Positions 26,417 through 34,519 of a DNA stretch of 64,000 bases are shown piece after piece (within the stretch, counting starts at the first letter, position 1; the number at the start of each line of letters is the position of its first letter). A program made the position numbers and the translations under genes. The notes beneath the pieces were generated by a model. The model was not told where the DNA came from. It was given only the letters and a program-made list of their open reading frames with translations, and searched no databases. The stretch comes from Zhihengliuella sp. ISTPL4 (GTDB lineage: Bacteria; Actinomycetota; Actinomycetes; Actinomycetales; Microbacteriaceae), in assembly GCF_002848265.1 (NCBI RefSeq), contig NZ_CP025422.1, forward strand, positions 62,001 through 126,000, in the 5' to 3' direction.

Positions 26417-26451
26417 ATTAACGTGTTTATCTTTGTTTCAGTTTGTTTTAC
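26403..26451 (+). promoter_or_regulatory. Promoter and repeated GTTT operator of the polyamine/opine-type ABC operon
   Basis: TTGACA (26403-26408) overlaps the end of the kinase gene; TTTATC (26426-26431) is a moderate -10 at 17 nt. Right after it, 26431-26451 fits CTTTGTTTnnnTwTGTTTTrC, matching 16 of 21 positions with 11197-11217. The motif covers the expected start site, which suits repression, probably by the DeoR protein. Confidence 0.6.
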
Positions 26452-26528
26452 CAGCGGCGCAAGGTAGCGCCGGGGGCTTGGAAAGCGTGATCGGAACCCG
26501 CTGACACGCGCGAAAGGTGAGGTATGCA

Positions 26529-27644
26529 ATGAATGCACGAATGAGGAAGGGGCTCGCCGCCACCGGTCTGGCGCTGACGACCGCCGTCGTCCTCGCCGGA
26601 TGCTCGACGGGCGGCGACGCAGGAGCCGATCAGGAGCTCGACCTGGCACCCGCGGTCGCCGGCGAGATCGAGTCGGACGTTCTCGACGGCATCACGCTCG
26701 TCTACGCCGGGAACGGCGGCATCACCCAGGAGGGTCAGGACACGGCGATCTGGCAGCCGTTCGGCAAGGAGTCGGGCGCCGTCGTCGAGCAGGACGCCTT
26801 CGAGCTGACGAAGCTGCGTGCGATGGTCGACTCCGGCAACGTGGACTGGAACATGGTCGTGTCGTCGGCGATCGAGGTCGAGCGTTACTGCGGCGAGCTC
26901 TACGAGGAGATCGATCCCGACAAGGTCGACCTGTCGAAGGTGCCCGAGGGCACGCTGGCCGGTGACTGCATGGTTCCGAACATCTTCTACGGCTACGTCG
27001 TCGCGTACAACGCCGACACGTATGGCGACAACGCCCCGCAGACGGCGGCCGACTTCTTCGACACCGAGAAGTTCCCCGGCAAGCGCGGTGTTCCCGTGAC
27101 GCCGTGGATGGAGGCTCCGGCGGTCGAGTTCGCGATGGTCGCGAACGACGCAGACTTCGACGACCTGACTCCGGAGGACTTCACCGCCGGTCTCGAGGCC
27201 TACAGCGCGCTGGGCTCCGACCTGGTGCCGTGGACCAGCGGTGCGCAGTCCCAGCAGCAGCTCGAGAGCGGCGAGGTCGACATGGCCCTCGTCTGGAGCG
27301 GTCGGGGCTATGGGGCGGCCAACGCCGGCGCACCCATCGTGCCGATGTGGGGCGAGTGGGTCATCGCGGTCGACGGCATCGCGGTGCCCAAGGGCTCGGC
27401 GAACGTCGACGCGTCGTTCGCGGCGATCAACTACATGCTCGGCGCCGACCAGCAGGCCGCAGCGAGCGAGCTGACCTCGTACGCACCGGTCAACGTCGAC
27501 GCGAAGCCGGCGGTGTCCGAGCCCCTGACCGACTGGCTCGTCTCCGACCACCTCGACACCGGTCACGCGGTTTCCATCGACTACTGGGTCGAGAACTGGG
27601 ACCAGTTCTCCGCCGAGTGGGCCGACTGGGTCGCCGGGAGCTGA
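26529..27644 (+). CDS. Polyamine/opine-type ABC transporter substrate-binding lipoprotein
   Basis: A 371-residue binding protein of the PotD/PotF class. The lipobox is VLAGC with Cys25. The motifs LVYAGNGGITQEGQD, FYGYVVAYNADTYGDNAP and SQQQLESGEVDMALVWSG are typical. ATG 26529 is chosen because GAGG ends 6 nt upstream; GTG 26517 would include that site. It starts a four-gene importer operon plus an FrlC-like epimerase. Related importers carry spermidine, putrescine and, in Agrobacterium, opines of the mannopine type, which are close to Amadori compounds. Confidence 0.9.
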   Translation: MNARMRKGLAATGLALTTAVVLAGCSTGGDAGADQELDLAPAVAGEIESDVLDGITLVYAGNGGITQEGQDTAIWQPFGKESGAVVEQDAFELTKLRAMVDSGNVDWNMVVSSAIEVERYCGELYEEIDPDKVDLSKVPEGTLAGDCMVPNIFYGYVVAYNADTYGDNAPQTAADFFDTEKFPGKRGVPVTPWMEAPAVEFAMVANDADFDDLTPEDFTAGLEAYSALGSDLVPWTSGAQSQQQLESGEVDMALVWSGRGYGAANAGAPIVPMWGEWVIAVDGIAVPKGSANVDASFAAINYMLGADQQAAASELTSYAPVNVDAKPAVSEPLTDWLVSDHLDTGHAVSIDYWVENWDQFSAEWADWVAGS

Positions 27645-27649
27645 CACAC

Positions 27650-28570
27650 GTGAACGTCACGGCGAACCAGACCGAGACCGAGCGCATCCAGCTCGTCGGC
27701 AAGGCAGGCTCCGGTTCACCGCGCGGACGGGAGGGGTGGCGCGACGCATCGCGTCACCTCTTCCTCACAGCGCCGGCCTTCCTGCTCATCACGCTGTTCT
27801 TCATCTTCCCGATCATCGTGGTGATCGTCGTGAGCGTGACCGACCCGGAGTTCGGCTTCCAGAACTACGCCTGGGTGTTCACCTCGCCGCTCGCGCTCAA
27901 CTCGGCGCTGACGACGTTCGTGATCTCCCTCAGCGTCACCCTCATCTGCCTGCTCCTGGCCTACCCGTACGCGTATTTGATGACCATCGTCTCGGATCGG
28001 ACGCGGGGGATCATGACCATGCTGGTGATGGTGCCGCTGTGGACCAGCATCCTGGTCCGCACGCTGGCCTGGGTCGTGCTGCTGCAGGACTCCGGCCCCA
28101 TCAACGCGTTCTTCGAATCGGTCGGCATCGGGCACGTGCAGCTCATCCGCACGCCGCTCGGCGTCGCGATCGGCATGGCCCAGGTGCTCATGCCGTTCAT
28201 GGTCATGCCCCTCTACTCCTCGCTGTCGCGCATCGAGCCGAGACTCGTCCCGGCCGCGCAGAGCCTGGGTGCGAAGCCGCTCGTCGCGTTCTTCAAGGTG
28301 TTCCTGCCGCTCTCGAAGCCGGGCATCTTCTCCGGCTCCATCACCGTCTTCATCCTGGCGCTCGGCTTCTACATCATCCCGTCTCTTCTGGGGTCGCCGA
28401 AGGACCCGATGTTCCCGTCGCTGATCCAGCTCCAGGTGAGCGGATTCCTCCAGTGGGGGCGCGGTACGGCCCTCGGCGTGTGCCTGCTGGCGGCGGCGCT
28501 GCTCGCGCTGTTCCTGGTGACGAAGCTCACCAAGAGCGGCTTCACGATCCCGGGAGCGCAGAACCGATGA
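27650..28570 (+). CDS. Polyamine/opine-type ABC transporter permease (PotB-like)
   Basis: A 306-residue permease with about six membrane helices; the first is FLLITLFFIFPIIVVIVVSV. The docking loop is RLVPAAQSLGAKPLVAFFKV, matching the EAA motif. GTG 27650 is chosen: it lies 5 nt after the binding-protein stop with GGGAG upstream. Its stop overlaps the next start. It pairs with the following permease. Confidence 0.92.
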   Translation: MNVTANQTETERIQLVGKAGSGSPRGREGWRDASRHLFLTAPAFLLITLFFIFPIIVVIVVSVTDPEFGFQNYAWVFTSPLALNSALTTFVISLSVTLICLLLAYPYAYLMTIVSDRTRGIMTMLVMVPLWTSILVRTLAWVVLLQDSGPINAFFESVGIGHVQLIRTPLGVAIGMAQVLMPFMVMPLYSSLSRIEPRLVPAAQSLGAKPLVAFFKVFLPLSKPGIFSGSITVFILALGFYIIPSLLGSPKDPMFPSLIQLQVSGFLQWGRGTALGVCLLAAALLALFLVTKLTKSGFTIPGAQNR

Positions 28571-29352
28571 GACTCAAGAGCGTCCTCTCCGTCTTCGCTG
28601 TCATCCTCGTCGCGTGGCTGATCCTGCCGACGCTGGTGCTCGTGCCAATCTCGTTCAGCGAGAAGGCGTCGTTCAACTTCCCGTCGCAGGGATTCTCGTT
28701 CCAGTGGTACGAGAACTTCTTCAACGACCGCTCCTGGGTGCGCTCCACCGTGCTGTCGCTCCAGATCGGCCTGACAGTGACCGCGATCTCCGTGGTCGCC
28801 GGGACGCTCGCGGCGTTCGGCCTATCGAAGCTGCGGTTCCGCGGCCGCTCCCTGATCGAGAACTACCTGCTGACACCGATGATGGTGCCCGGCGTGGTGC
28901 TGGCGATCGGCCTTTACTCGGTCTTCCTCCAGTACGGGCTGCTGGGGACCTTCGCCGGCTTCGTCCTCGCGCACACCGCCCTCGCACTGCCGCTCGTGAT
29001 CCTCAACGTCGGCACCAGCATCCAGGGGCTCGACAACCGCCTCGAGCTCGCCGCGGCGAGCCTGGGCGCGAACCGCGTCACGACGTTCTTCAAGGTCACT
29101 CTGCCGCTGATCGCGCCCGGTGTGATCGCGGGCGCCGTGTTCGCTTTCGTGACCTCCTTCGATGAGGTCATCGTCTCCCTGTTCATCCAGTCCCCGGGGC
29201 TCCAGACCCTTCCCGTCAAGATCTACCGAAGCGTCACGCAGGACACCGACCCGACGGTGGCTGCGGTCGCCGTGCTGGTGACGGTGCTCTCCGTCGTCAT
29301 CATCGGCATCGCGCAGTCCCTCACCGGACGCAAGAGAAAGGCTCGGTCATGA
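28567..29352 (+). CDS. Polyamine/opine-type ABC transporter permease (PotC-like)
   Basis: A 261-residue permease of the PotC/PotI class. Helices alternate through the chain, and the docking loop is LELAAASLGANRVTTFFKVTLPLI, followed by AFVTSFDEVIVSLFIQSPG, a signature of this subfamily. ATGA overlaps occur at both ends, with the PotB-like stop and the ATPase start. Confidence 0.93.
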   Translation: MRLKSVLSVFAVILVAWLILPTLVLVPISFSEKASFNFPSQGFSFQWYENFFNDRSWVRSTVLSLQIGLTVTAISVVAGTLAAFGLSKLRFRGRSLIENYLLTPMMVPGVVLAIGLYSVFLQYGLLGTFAGFVLAHTALALPLVILNVGTSIQGLDNRLELAAASLGANRVTTFFKVTLPLIAPGVIAGAVFAFVTSFDEVIVSLFIQSPGLQTLPVKIYRSVTQDTDPTVAAVAVLVTVLSVVIIGIAQSLTGRKRKARS

Positions 29353-30494
29353 GCAACACCTCGATCAAGGCCGCCGTCGTGGACGGCGCGCAGGACGCAG
29401 ATGCCGCGCGCGCCGATGCGAGCAGGGGCATCACGCTCCTCGGCCTGGAGAAGAAGTACGGATCGACGGCGGTCGTCAAGTCGATCGACCTTGAGATCCG
29501 CCCCGGCGAGTTCATGACGTTCCTCGGTCCGAGCGGCTCGGGGAAGACCACGACGCTCAACATGATCGCCGGCTTCACGACCGCGTCGAGCGGCAGGTTG
29601 GAGATCGACGGACGCTCGGTCGCGAACGTTCCCCCGCACAAGCGCGACATCGGCATGGTGTTCCAGAGCTACGCGCTGTTCCCGCACATGGACGTGTTCG
29701 CGAACATCGAGTTCCCCCTCCGCCGTCGCCGGGTGCCGAAGGCGCAACGCACGGCCATGGTGCGGGACGCGCTCGAGATGGTGCGCATGACGGAGTACCG
29801 GGACCGTCTTCCCTCGGAGCTCTCGGGCGGGCAGCAGCAGCGCATCGCCCTGGCCCGCGCCCTGGTGTATCAGCCCGAGGTGCTCCTTATGGACGAGCCT
29901 CTCGGCGCGCTCGACAAGAAGCTGCGGGACTGGCTCCAGTCGGAGATCAAGCGCATTCACCAGGAGGTGGGGTCCACGTTCGTCTACGTGACGCACGACC
30001 AGGAGGAGGCCCTGTCGCTGTCCGACCGCATCGCCGTGTTCAACAACGGCAACATCGAGCAGGTCGGGACGGGCGAGGAGCTGTACGAGCGCCCGAAGAC
30101 CCTGTTCGTCGGCACCTTTTTGGGGGAGTCGACCGTGTTCCGCGGCACCGTCGTCTCGCGTGACGCCGGCGAGGTCGACATCCAGTCCGGCCCCGCCCTG
30201 CTGCGCGCCCGAGGAACGATCGAGGGCGACGACGCGGCGATCCTCGTCCGTCCCGAGAACCTCCGGCTGCTCCCCGCCTCGGCCGTGCGCGCCGCCAGCG
30301 CGACGGGCGACGGCGTGGAGGTCACGGTGCTGTCGGCGACCTACCTCGGTTCGGCCTGGCGCCACACGGTGCGGCTGCCCGACGGCAGCACCGGCCTCGT
30401 CCGCGGGCCGCGAACGAGCGACGACCTCGCGGTCGGCGACCAGGCGTGGCTCGAGTGGGACACGGCGAACGCCGTGCTCCTCCCCGCCGACTGA
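29349..30494 (+). CDS. Polyamine/opine-type ABC transporter ATPase (PotA-like)
   Basis: A 381-residue ATPase. Walker A GPSGSGKT is at residues 60-67, with Q-loop FQSYALFPHMDVFANI, signature LSGGQQQRI, Walker B LLMDEPLGALD and switch YVTHDQEEA. A C-terminal TOBE-type regulatory domain follows (about residue 280 on). The first 27 residues are a non-conserved extension. It completes the importer and precedes the epimerase by 25 nt. Confidence 0.94.
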   Translation: MSNTSIKAAVVDGAQDADAARADASRGITLLGLEKKYGSTAVVKSIDLEIRPGEFMTFLGPSGSGKTTTLNMIAGFTTASSGRLEIDGRSVANVPPHKRDIGMVFQSYALFPHMDVFANIEFPLRRRRVPKAQRTAMVRDALEMVRMTEYRDRLPSELSGGQQQRIALARALVYQPEVLLMDEPLGALDKKLRDWLQSEIKRIHQEVGSTFVYVTHDQEEALSLSDRIAVFNNGNIEQVGTGEELYERPKTLFVGTFLGESTVFRGTVVSRDAGEVDIQSGPALLRARGTIEGDDAAILVRPENLRLLPASAVRAASATGDGVEVTVLSATYLGSAWRHTVRLPDGSTGLVRGPRTSDDLAVGDQAWLEWDTANAVLLPAD

Positions 30495-30519
30495 CCATCC
30501 CACCGAACGGACGACCACT

Positions 30520-31359
30520 GTGACACTCGACGCCTCGCAGATCACCGGAACGAACTTCGTTTACCAGAACTTCGCCTTCGAGCGCTGCCTCGACGACATG
30601 GTCGAGCTCGGGCGCGAGCGCATCGAACTGTGGGGAATCGCGCCGCACCTGCACATCCCGGTCGCGACGGATGCCGATGTGCGGCGCCTGCGTCAGCAGA
30701 TGTCCGATCGCGGGCAGCGGCTGTACTGCTTGACCCCGGAGCAGGTGATGTACCCGGTGAACCTTGGGTCGGACGTCGGGTGGCTGCGCGAGTCCAGCAT
30801 CGCGATGTTTCGCCGCGCCGCGGAGATCTGCGCCGAGCTCGACGGAGAGGTGCTGTTCCTCACGCCGGGGCGTGGCCGGGAGGACGAGGACCCTGCCGAG
30901 CCGTGGAAGCGCTCGATCGACGGTCTGCACCAGGTCGTGGAGTATGCCTCGACCCTCGGCATCCGCTGCGTCGTGGAGTCGTTACAGCGCAGCGAGTCGA
31001 ACCTCGTCTTCGATCTCGAGTCGCTGGTGCGCCTCGACCGCGACGTCGACCACTCGAACATGACGATCGCGCTAGACACGGTGGCGATGGCCGCAGGGGG
31101 TGACACGGTCGAGGGGTACTACGCGGCGTTCGGCGACCGCATCACCCACGTGCACCTCGTCGACGGCGCACCCTCCGGGCATCGCGCCTGGGGTGATGGC
31201 GAACTGCCCCTCGCAGATTACCTGCGCGTTCTCGAACGGCACGGCTACGACGGGATGATGTCGTTCGAGATCTTCGGTGCGGCGTACTCGCGGGAGCCGC
31301 TCGCCGCGCACCGCCAGTGCCAGGATGCCGTGAGTGCCGCCCTGGCGTCCTGGCCATAG
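30520..31359 (+). CDS. TIM-barrel sugar epimerase/isomerase, FrlC-like (copy 2)
   Basis: A 279-residue protein, the same length as its paralog at 21154. Shared blocks are ITGTNFVYQNFAF, IELWGIAPHLHIPV, CLTPEQVMYPVN, SLQRSESNLVF and HVHLVDGAPSGH. One metal-site difference is visible: copy 1 has LEPLQ where this copy has VESLQ, keeping the Glu. GTG 30520 is chosen because it gives the same N-terminus as copy 1. It is the last gene of the polyamine/opine-type importer operon, which suggests it acts on the imported compound. Confidence 0.82.
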   Translation: MTLDASQITGTNFVYQNFAFERCLDDMVELGRERIELWGIAPHLHIPVATDADVRRLRQQMSDRGQRLYCLTPEQVMYPVNLGSDVGWLRESSIAMFRRAAEICAELDGEVLFLTPGRGREDEDPAEPWKRSIDGLHQVVEYASTLGIRCVVESLQRSESNLVFDLESLVRLDRDVDHSNMTIALDTVAMAAGGDTVEGYYAAFGDRITHVHLVDGAPSGHRAWGDGELPLADYLRVLERHGYDGMMSFEIFGAAYSREPLAAHRQCQDAVSAALASWP

Positions 31360-32083
31360 ACAAGCCCAGCCGCGACTTCACGTATGTGAGGATGACGAGG
31401 CTGAGAAACTGCGGCCGATGCCACCAACTTCGACGGGAGGAATGCCATCGCGATCGGTCGCACCGAAGCACTGCGTGGCGGCGAGCGTTAGGGAAGCACA
31501 GTTGAGCCAGACACGGGTCGGGTCATCGGGGAGCGCGACACGTTGACCGTTTCCGCCTTTGGCTTCGGCATCAACGAGGTAGTCGGGCCTGACGGCGTGG
31601 GATTGACGAGTCGAACTGGCCGCCGCGCAGATCGATCCTTTACTGCTGCAAGGAGGTTGTTGGCTTGGGCGGATGCCAGTTGCGGTCCCCGGAACTGCGG
31701 TGTGTCAAGGTTTCCGGTTGGCCCAGGCCTAAGAGCGTCAGCGACTTACGGCGTCGATGATCCGTGGGGGAGAGGGGCGGGCGCGGAGAGCTGCGGCCAG
31801 TGGCCGGAGCCGATAGCGAGCCCCTCGATGTCCTGGATCGCGTGGTGTTGTCCGTCGCCAACGCCGCGCCGTTCCGACGGCAGCAAGACTGGACAATCGA
31901 AGAGTAGCCCCGTTTCGCGCCAGGTGAACGAGAATCAGTCGAACTGTTGCACGCAGGGTCAAATAGTTTGAGCGATATGCCGGGTCTTGGAAAGGACTAA
32001 CGTGCGCAAACACGCGGGTCAACTGTACGATCCCGGGTCGGCTCCAGTGACGACGTACAGTCCACCAGCACATCGCTGCGGTG
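31360..32083. other. Gene-poor stretch, possible decayed DNA
   Basis: About 720 bp with visibly lower G+C than its surroundings and no reading frame with convincing codon bias. A frame at 31543-31971 (142 codons) is open on the plus strand, but its composition is not protein-like and it has no good ribosome site. On the minus strand around 31702-31722 a fragment reads PTGNLDT, as in ABC ATPases, without support around it. I see no RNA gene, inverted repeat ends or integrase here. It may be a scar of lost genes. Confidence 0.4.
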
Positions 32084-32126
32084 AAGGCCCCCGGTGCGGC
32101 TCCTCGAGAGCGGCACCGGGGGCCTT
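32084..32126. terminator. Strong bidirectional terminator hairpin
   Basis: AAGGCCCCCGGTGC (32084-32097) and GCACCGGGGGCCTT (32113-32126) are perfect 14-bp arms around a 15-nt loop. It separates the importer/epimerase operon and the gene-poor stretch from the next gene. Confidence 0.85.
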
Positions 32127-32194
32127 CGCATCCTCGCCTGCGCACCGAAGAGGCGGGAGAGTGTCGTTGCTCGCGTCCCTGCCGCTCGGGGCCG

Positions 32195-32200
32195 TAGAGT
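32195..32200 (+). promoter_or_regulatory. -10 box of leaderless gene
   Basis: TAGAGT ends 6 nt before the ATG at 32207; GAGGG in between is too close to act as a ribosome site. Confidence 0.5.
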
Positions 32201-32206
32201 CGAGGG

Positions 32207-32518
32207 ATGGGAACCATGCAGTACGGCTCCGGCAGCGAGATCCAGATCGAGGACCGCGCCCTGGCCCATCTGAAGGTCGCGATCGCGACCAAACTCCGTC
32301 GGAACGAGAGCTTCACGCTGTCCTGGCGGCACCCCGAGGGCGACGTCCCTGGGCGCTCGACGATCTGGCTGCATCCGTCGATTCCGCTGCGCTTCACCTT
32401 CGGGGAGCCGGAGACGCCGGAGCTGAACGTCAAGTGGGTCCAGGCCCTGATGGTCGAGGCGAGCTCGTCGGGAGGCATCAGCCTCGTGGACGAGGTCGTC
32501 GACGGCCCGGCCGACTGA
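32207..32518 (+). CDS. Small conserved protein, DUF7882 type
   Basis: A 103-residue protein with the pattern MGTMQYGSG, IEDRALAHLKVAI, KLRRNESFTLSW, GRSTIWLHPSIPL and WVQALMVEA. This is a small family widespread in Microbacteriaceae, often named after ATP-dependent DNA ligase although it lacks any ligase domain. Its function is unknown. It is leaderless and stands alone after a strong terminator. Its presence supports a Microbacteriaceae host. Confidence 0.8.
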   Translation: MGTMQYGSGSEIQIEDRALAHLKVAIATKLRRNESFTLSWRHPEGDVPGRSTIWLHPSIPLRFTFGEPETPELNVKWVQALMVEASSSGGISLVDEVVDGPAD

Positions 32519-32527
32519 GCGCTTCCG

Positions 32528-33139
32528 CTACTCGGCGGGGTACGCCTGTGCGGTGAGCTGCCGCGCGAGGTGCGCCGCGTTGCGCGTCGCCGTCGCGATC
32601 GCAGAGCTCACGGCCTCCGGCGTCTCGTCGAGGTCCTTGTAATCCACGGTCTGCATGGCCTCGCCGTTCCAGTAGACCGAGGTCTGCGCGGGGATCGTGT
32701 AGCCGATGTCGTTGAGCGCCTGGAAGAGGATCGCGGAGATGTGGTGCGCGCCGTCCTCGTTGCCGAGCACCCCGGCGAGGGCGACCTTGTCGAAGAGGAT
32801 CGGGCGTCCCTGCTCGTCCGTCTCGCTGAGCTCGGCGTCGAGGCGCTCCAGCACGCGCTGCGCGACGCTGGAGTGCTGGCCCATCCAGGTGGGCGTGACG
32901 AACACGAGGATGTCGGCGTCCAGGACGCGCTGACGCAGGGTCGGCCATTGGTCGCCTTCTCCCATGTCCTTCTCCACGCCGGGGCGGATGTCGAAGTCCA
33001 CGGCGCGGACGAGGTCGCCCGTCACCCCGTGCTCGCCGAGGTCGTCGAGCAGCTGGCGCGCGAGCAGATCGGAGCTCGACGACGCGGGGGAGGGCTTGAG
33101 CGTGCAGGAGATCGCGAGGGCGGTGAGCGGAGTGTCCAT
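32528..33139 (-). CDS. NADPH-dependent FMN reductase/flavodoxin-like protein
   Basis: A 203-residue flavodoxin-fold protein. The N-terminal phosphate-binding region is AISCTLKPSPASSSSDLLA, and the FMN-ring region FVTPTWMGQHSSVAQRVLERLD matches NAD(P)H-dependent FMN reductases/NAD(P)H dehydrogenases. A later block VALAGVLGNEDGAHH is also typical. It ends 9 nt from the convergent DUF7882 gene. It likely supplies reduced flavin or reduces small electrophiles. Confidence 0.85.
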   Translation of the reverse strand: MDTPLTALAISCTLKPSPASSSSDLLARQLLDDLGEHGVTGDLVRAVDFDIRPGVEKDMGEGDQWPTLRQRVLDADILVFVTPTWMGQHSSVAQRVLERLDAELSETDEQGRPILFDKVALAGVLGNEDGAHHISAILFQALNDIGYTIPAQTSVYWNGEAMQTVDYKDLDETPEAVSSAIATATRNAAHLARQLTAQAYPAE

Positions 33140-33227
33140 GCTCCGACCCCACCAGAGATCCGGGCGGAGGCACAGGGCCTTTCCGCGTCCGGGCTATCCT
33201 GGTAGAGCACCGACGACAGGAGATCCC

Positions 33228-33434
33228 GTGATCCTCAGCTTCCTCTTCTTCATGATCATGTTCCTCGGAGGCTTCTGGCTGCTGGGGATCGCCCACGAGA
33301 TGCCGGACACGCTCGCCGCGCTCACGTTCGTCGGCGGCATCCTGCTCGTCTCGCTCGCCCTCGGGTTCGCGATGCGCCAGCGCGGATCCGCGACTCGCCG
33401 CTCCAAGAACTGGACCGGCAGCCCGACCGAGTGA
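33228..33434 (+). CDS. Small two-helix membrane protein
   Basis: A 68-residue protein starting at GTG 33228 with AGGAG (33218-33222) upstream. Two hydrophobic segments (SFLFFMIMFLGGFWLLGI and LAALTFVGGILLVSLALGF) are separated by a short polar turn, and the tail is basic and polar. A TATCCT box lies at 33195-33200. I do not recognise a function. Confidence 0.65.
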   Translation: MILSFLFFMIMFLGGFWLLGIAHEMPDTLAALTFVGGILLVSLALGFAMRQRGSATRRSKNWTGSPTE

Positions 33435-33458
33435 CCACCGCGGGGCCGCGCCCCGCGT

Positions 33459-34061
33459 TCACCGTCGCCGGGCGAGCCTCGCTTCGAGGTTCGCCCGCAC
33501 CGCCGGCCACTCCGGCTCGATGATCGAGTACTCCACGCTGTCCCGCAGTGCACCGTTGCGGTAACGGCTCATCGCTCGCATCACACCGTCCTGCTTCGCA
33601 CCGAGCCGCTCGATCGCCGCGCGGGACTGGAAGTTCACCCACTGGGTCGTCAGGCCGACCCGGAAGACGCCGAGCGTCTCGAACGCATGCCGCAGTAGCA
33701 GCAGCTTCGACTCGGCGTTGGTGCCTGTGCCGTGCGCGGACGGGCGGTTCCAGGTGTAGCCGATGTGCAGCCGGGGGACGTCGGCGACGATGTCGTAGTA
33801 CGACGTCAGGCCGAGGATGCGCCCGGCGGCGTCGAAGGCCGTGAACGGCACCATCTCGCCGGAGGTGACGAGGCCGAGACGGCGGTCGACCTCGGCCGCG
33901 ACGCCCTCCGGCGCCGGAACCGAGGTGTACCAGGCGTTCCTCCACAGGTCGCCCTCCGTGACCGCCTCGATGAGACCGTCGACATGCGACCGGTCGAGGG
34001 GACGCAACTCGACGAGCTCGCCGGTGAGAGTGACGGGGGCGGGGGTCTGGAGGAAGGCCAT
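33459..34061 (-). CDS. GNAT-family N-acetyltransferase (RimJ/RimL type)
   Basis: A 200-residue acetyltransferase. The domain begins at about residue 9 (VTLTGELVELRPLDRSHV), with the acetyl-CoA pocket region GYTWNRPSAHGTGTNAESK (where most members have GxGxxG/A) and AIERLGAKQDGVMR near the end. ATG 34061 is chosen because the longer frame upstream is low-complexity and overlaps the neighbouring gene. The target amine is unknown; the family includes ribosomal protein and small-molecule acetyltransferases. Confidence 0.85.
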   Translation of the reverse strand: MAFLQTPAPVTLTGELVELRPLDRSHVDGLIEAVTEGDLWRNAWYTSVPAPEGVAAEVDRRLGLVTSGEMVPFTAFDAAGRILGLTSYYDIVADVPRLHIGYTWNRPSAHGTGTNAESKLLLLRHAFETLGVFRVGLTTQWVNFQSRAAIERLGAKQDGVMRAMSRYRNGALRDSVEYSIIEPEWPAVRANLEARLARRR

Positions 34062-34099
34062 GGGGCCATTCAACCAGCGCCGGGGGCCCTGCCCGGTCG

Positions 34100-34495
34100 T
34101 CAGGCAGCCGTGACGACCGTTCCCTGCCGTCGGAGCAGGCGCTGGAAGGCGAGGACGATCTCGATCGTCACGTCCAGTTCGAAGGCCAGGCTCGCCACGT
34201 GCGGTCCGCGGAGCTCCTCCGCCGCGGCATAAGCCGCCGGAGTGATCAGGCGCCGGGCGGCCCACTCGTCGGCCTGTCGCTCCTGCCGCGCGCGGACGGC
34301 CGGCTGCCGGGTCGGCTGGTGACCGAGGTGCGCGTGGCCGAGTTCGTGGGCGAGGATGCTGCGCGTGGTCCGTCGGCTCATCCCGGGAGCGAGCCGGATC
34401 GTGCGTGTCAGGGGCTGGAAGCCGCCGGGGGTCGCCCCGGCACGTTCGATGACGCGGAGTCCGAGGTCGTCGGCCAGGCGGAGGAGCTGCTGCAT
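34100..34495 (-). CDS. ImmA/IrrE-family metallopeptidase
   Basis: A 131-residue zinc protease of the ImmA/IrrE family. HELGH lies at residues 50-54 and a downstream ERQADEWAA holds the likely third ligand Glu72. It lies 24 nt after an XRE-type repressor gene on the same strand, the usual pairing in which the protease cleaves its repressor partner upon a stress signal. No phage genes are nearby, so it may be a stand-alone stress switch or a toxin-antitoxin-like module. Confidence 0.85.
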   Translation of the reverse strand: MQQLLRLADDLGLRVIERAGATPGGFQPLTRTIRLAPGMSRRTTRSILAHELGHAHLGHQPTRQPAVRARQERQADEWAARRLITPAAYAAAEELRGPHVASLAFELDVTIEIVLAFQRLLRRQGTVVTAA

Positions 34496-34519
34496 GGGCC
34501 TCCGTCCGGTCGATCTCGT

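Noticed and set aside
31702..31722. Minus-strand PTGNLDT fragment resembling an ABC ATPase
   Set aside because: Only seven residues match and the surrounding translation does not continue as an ATPase.
31543..31971. A 142-codon plus-strand frame
   Set aside because: No ribosome site, no protein-like pattern and no codon bias like its neighbours.
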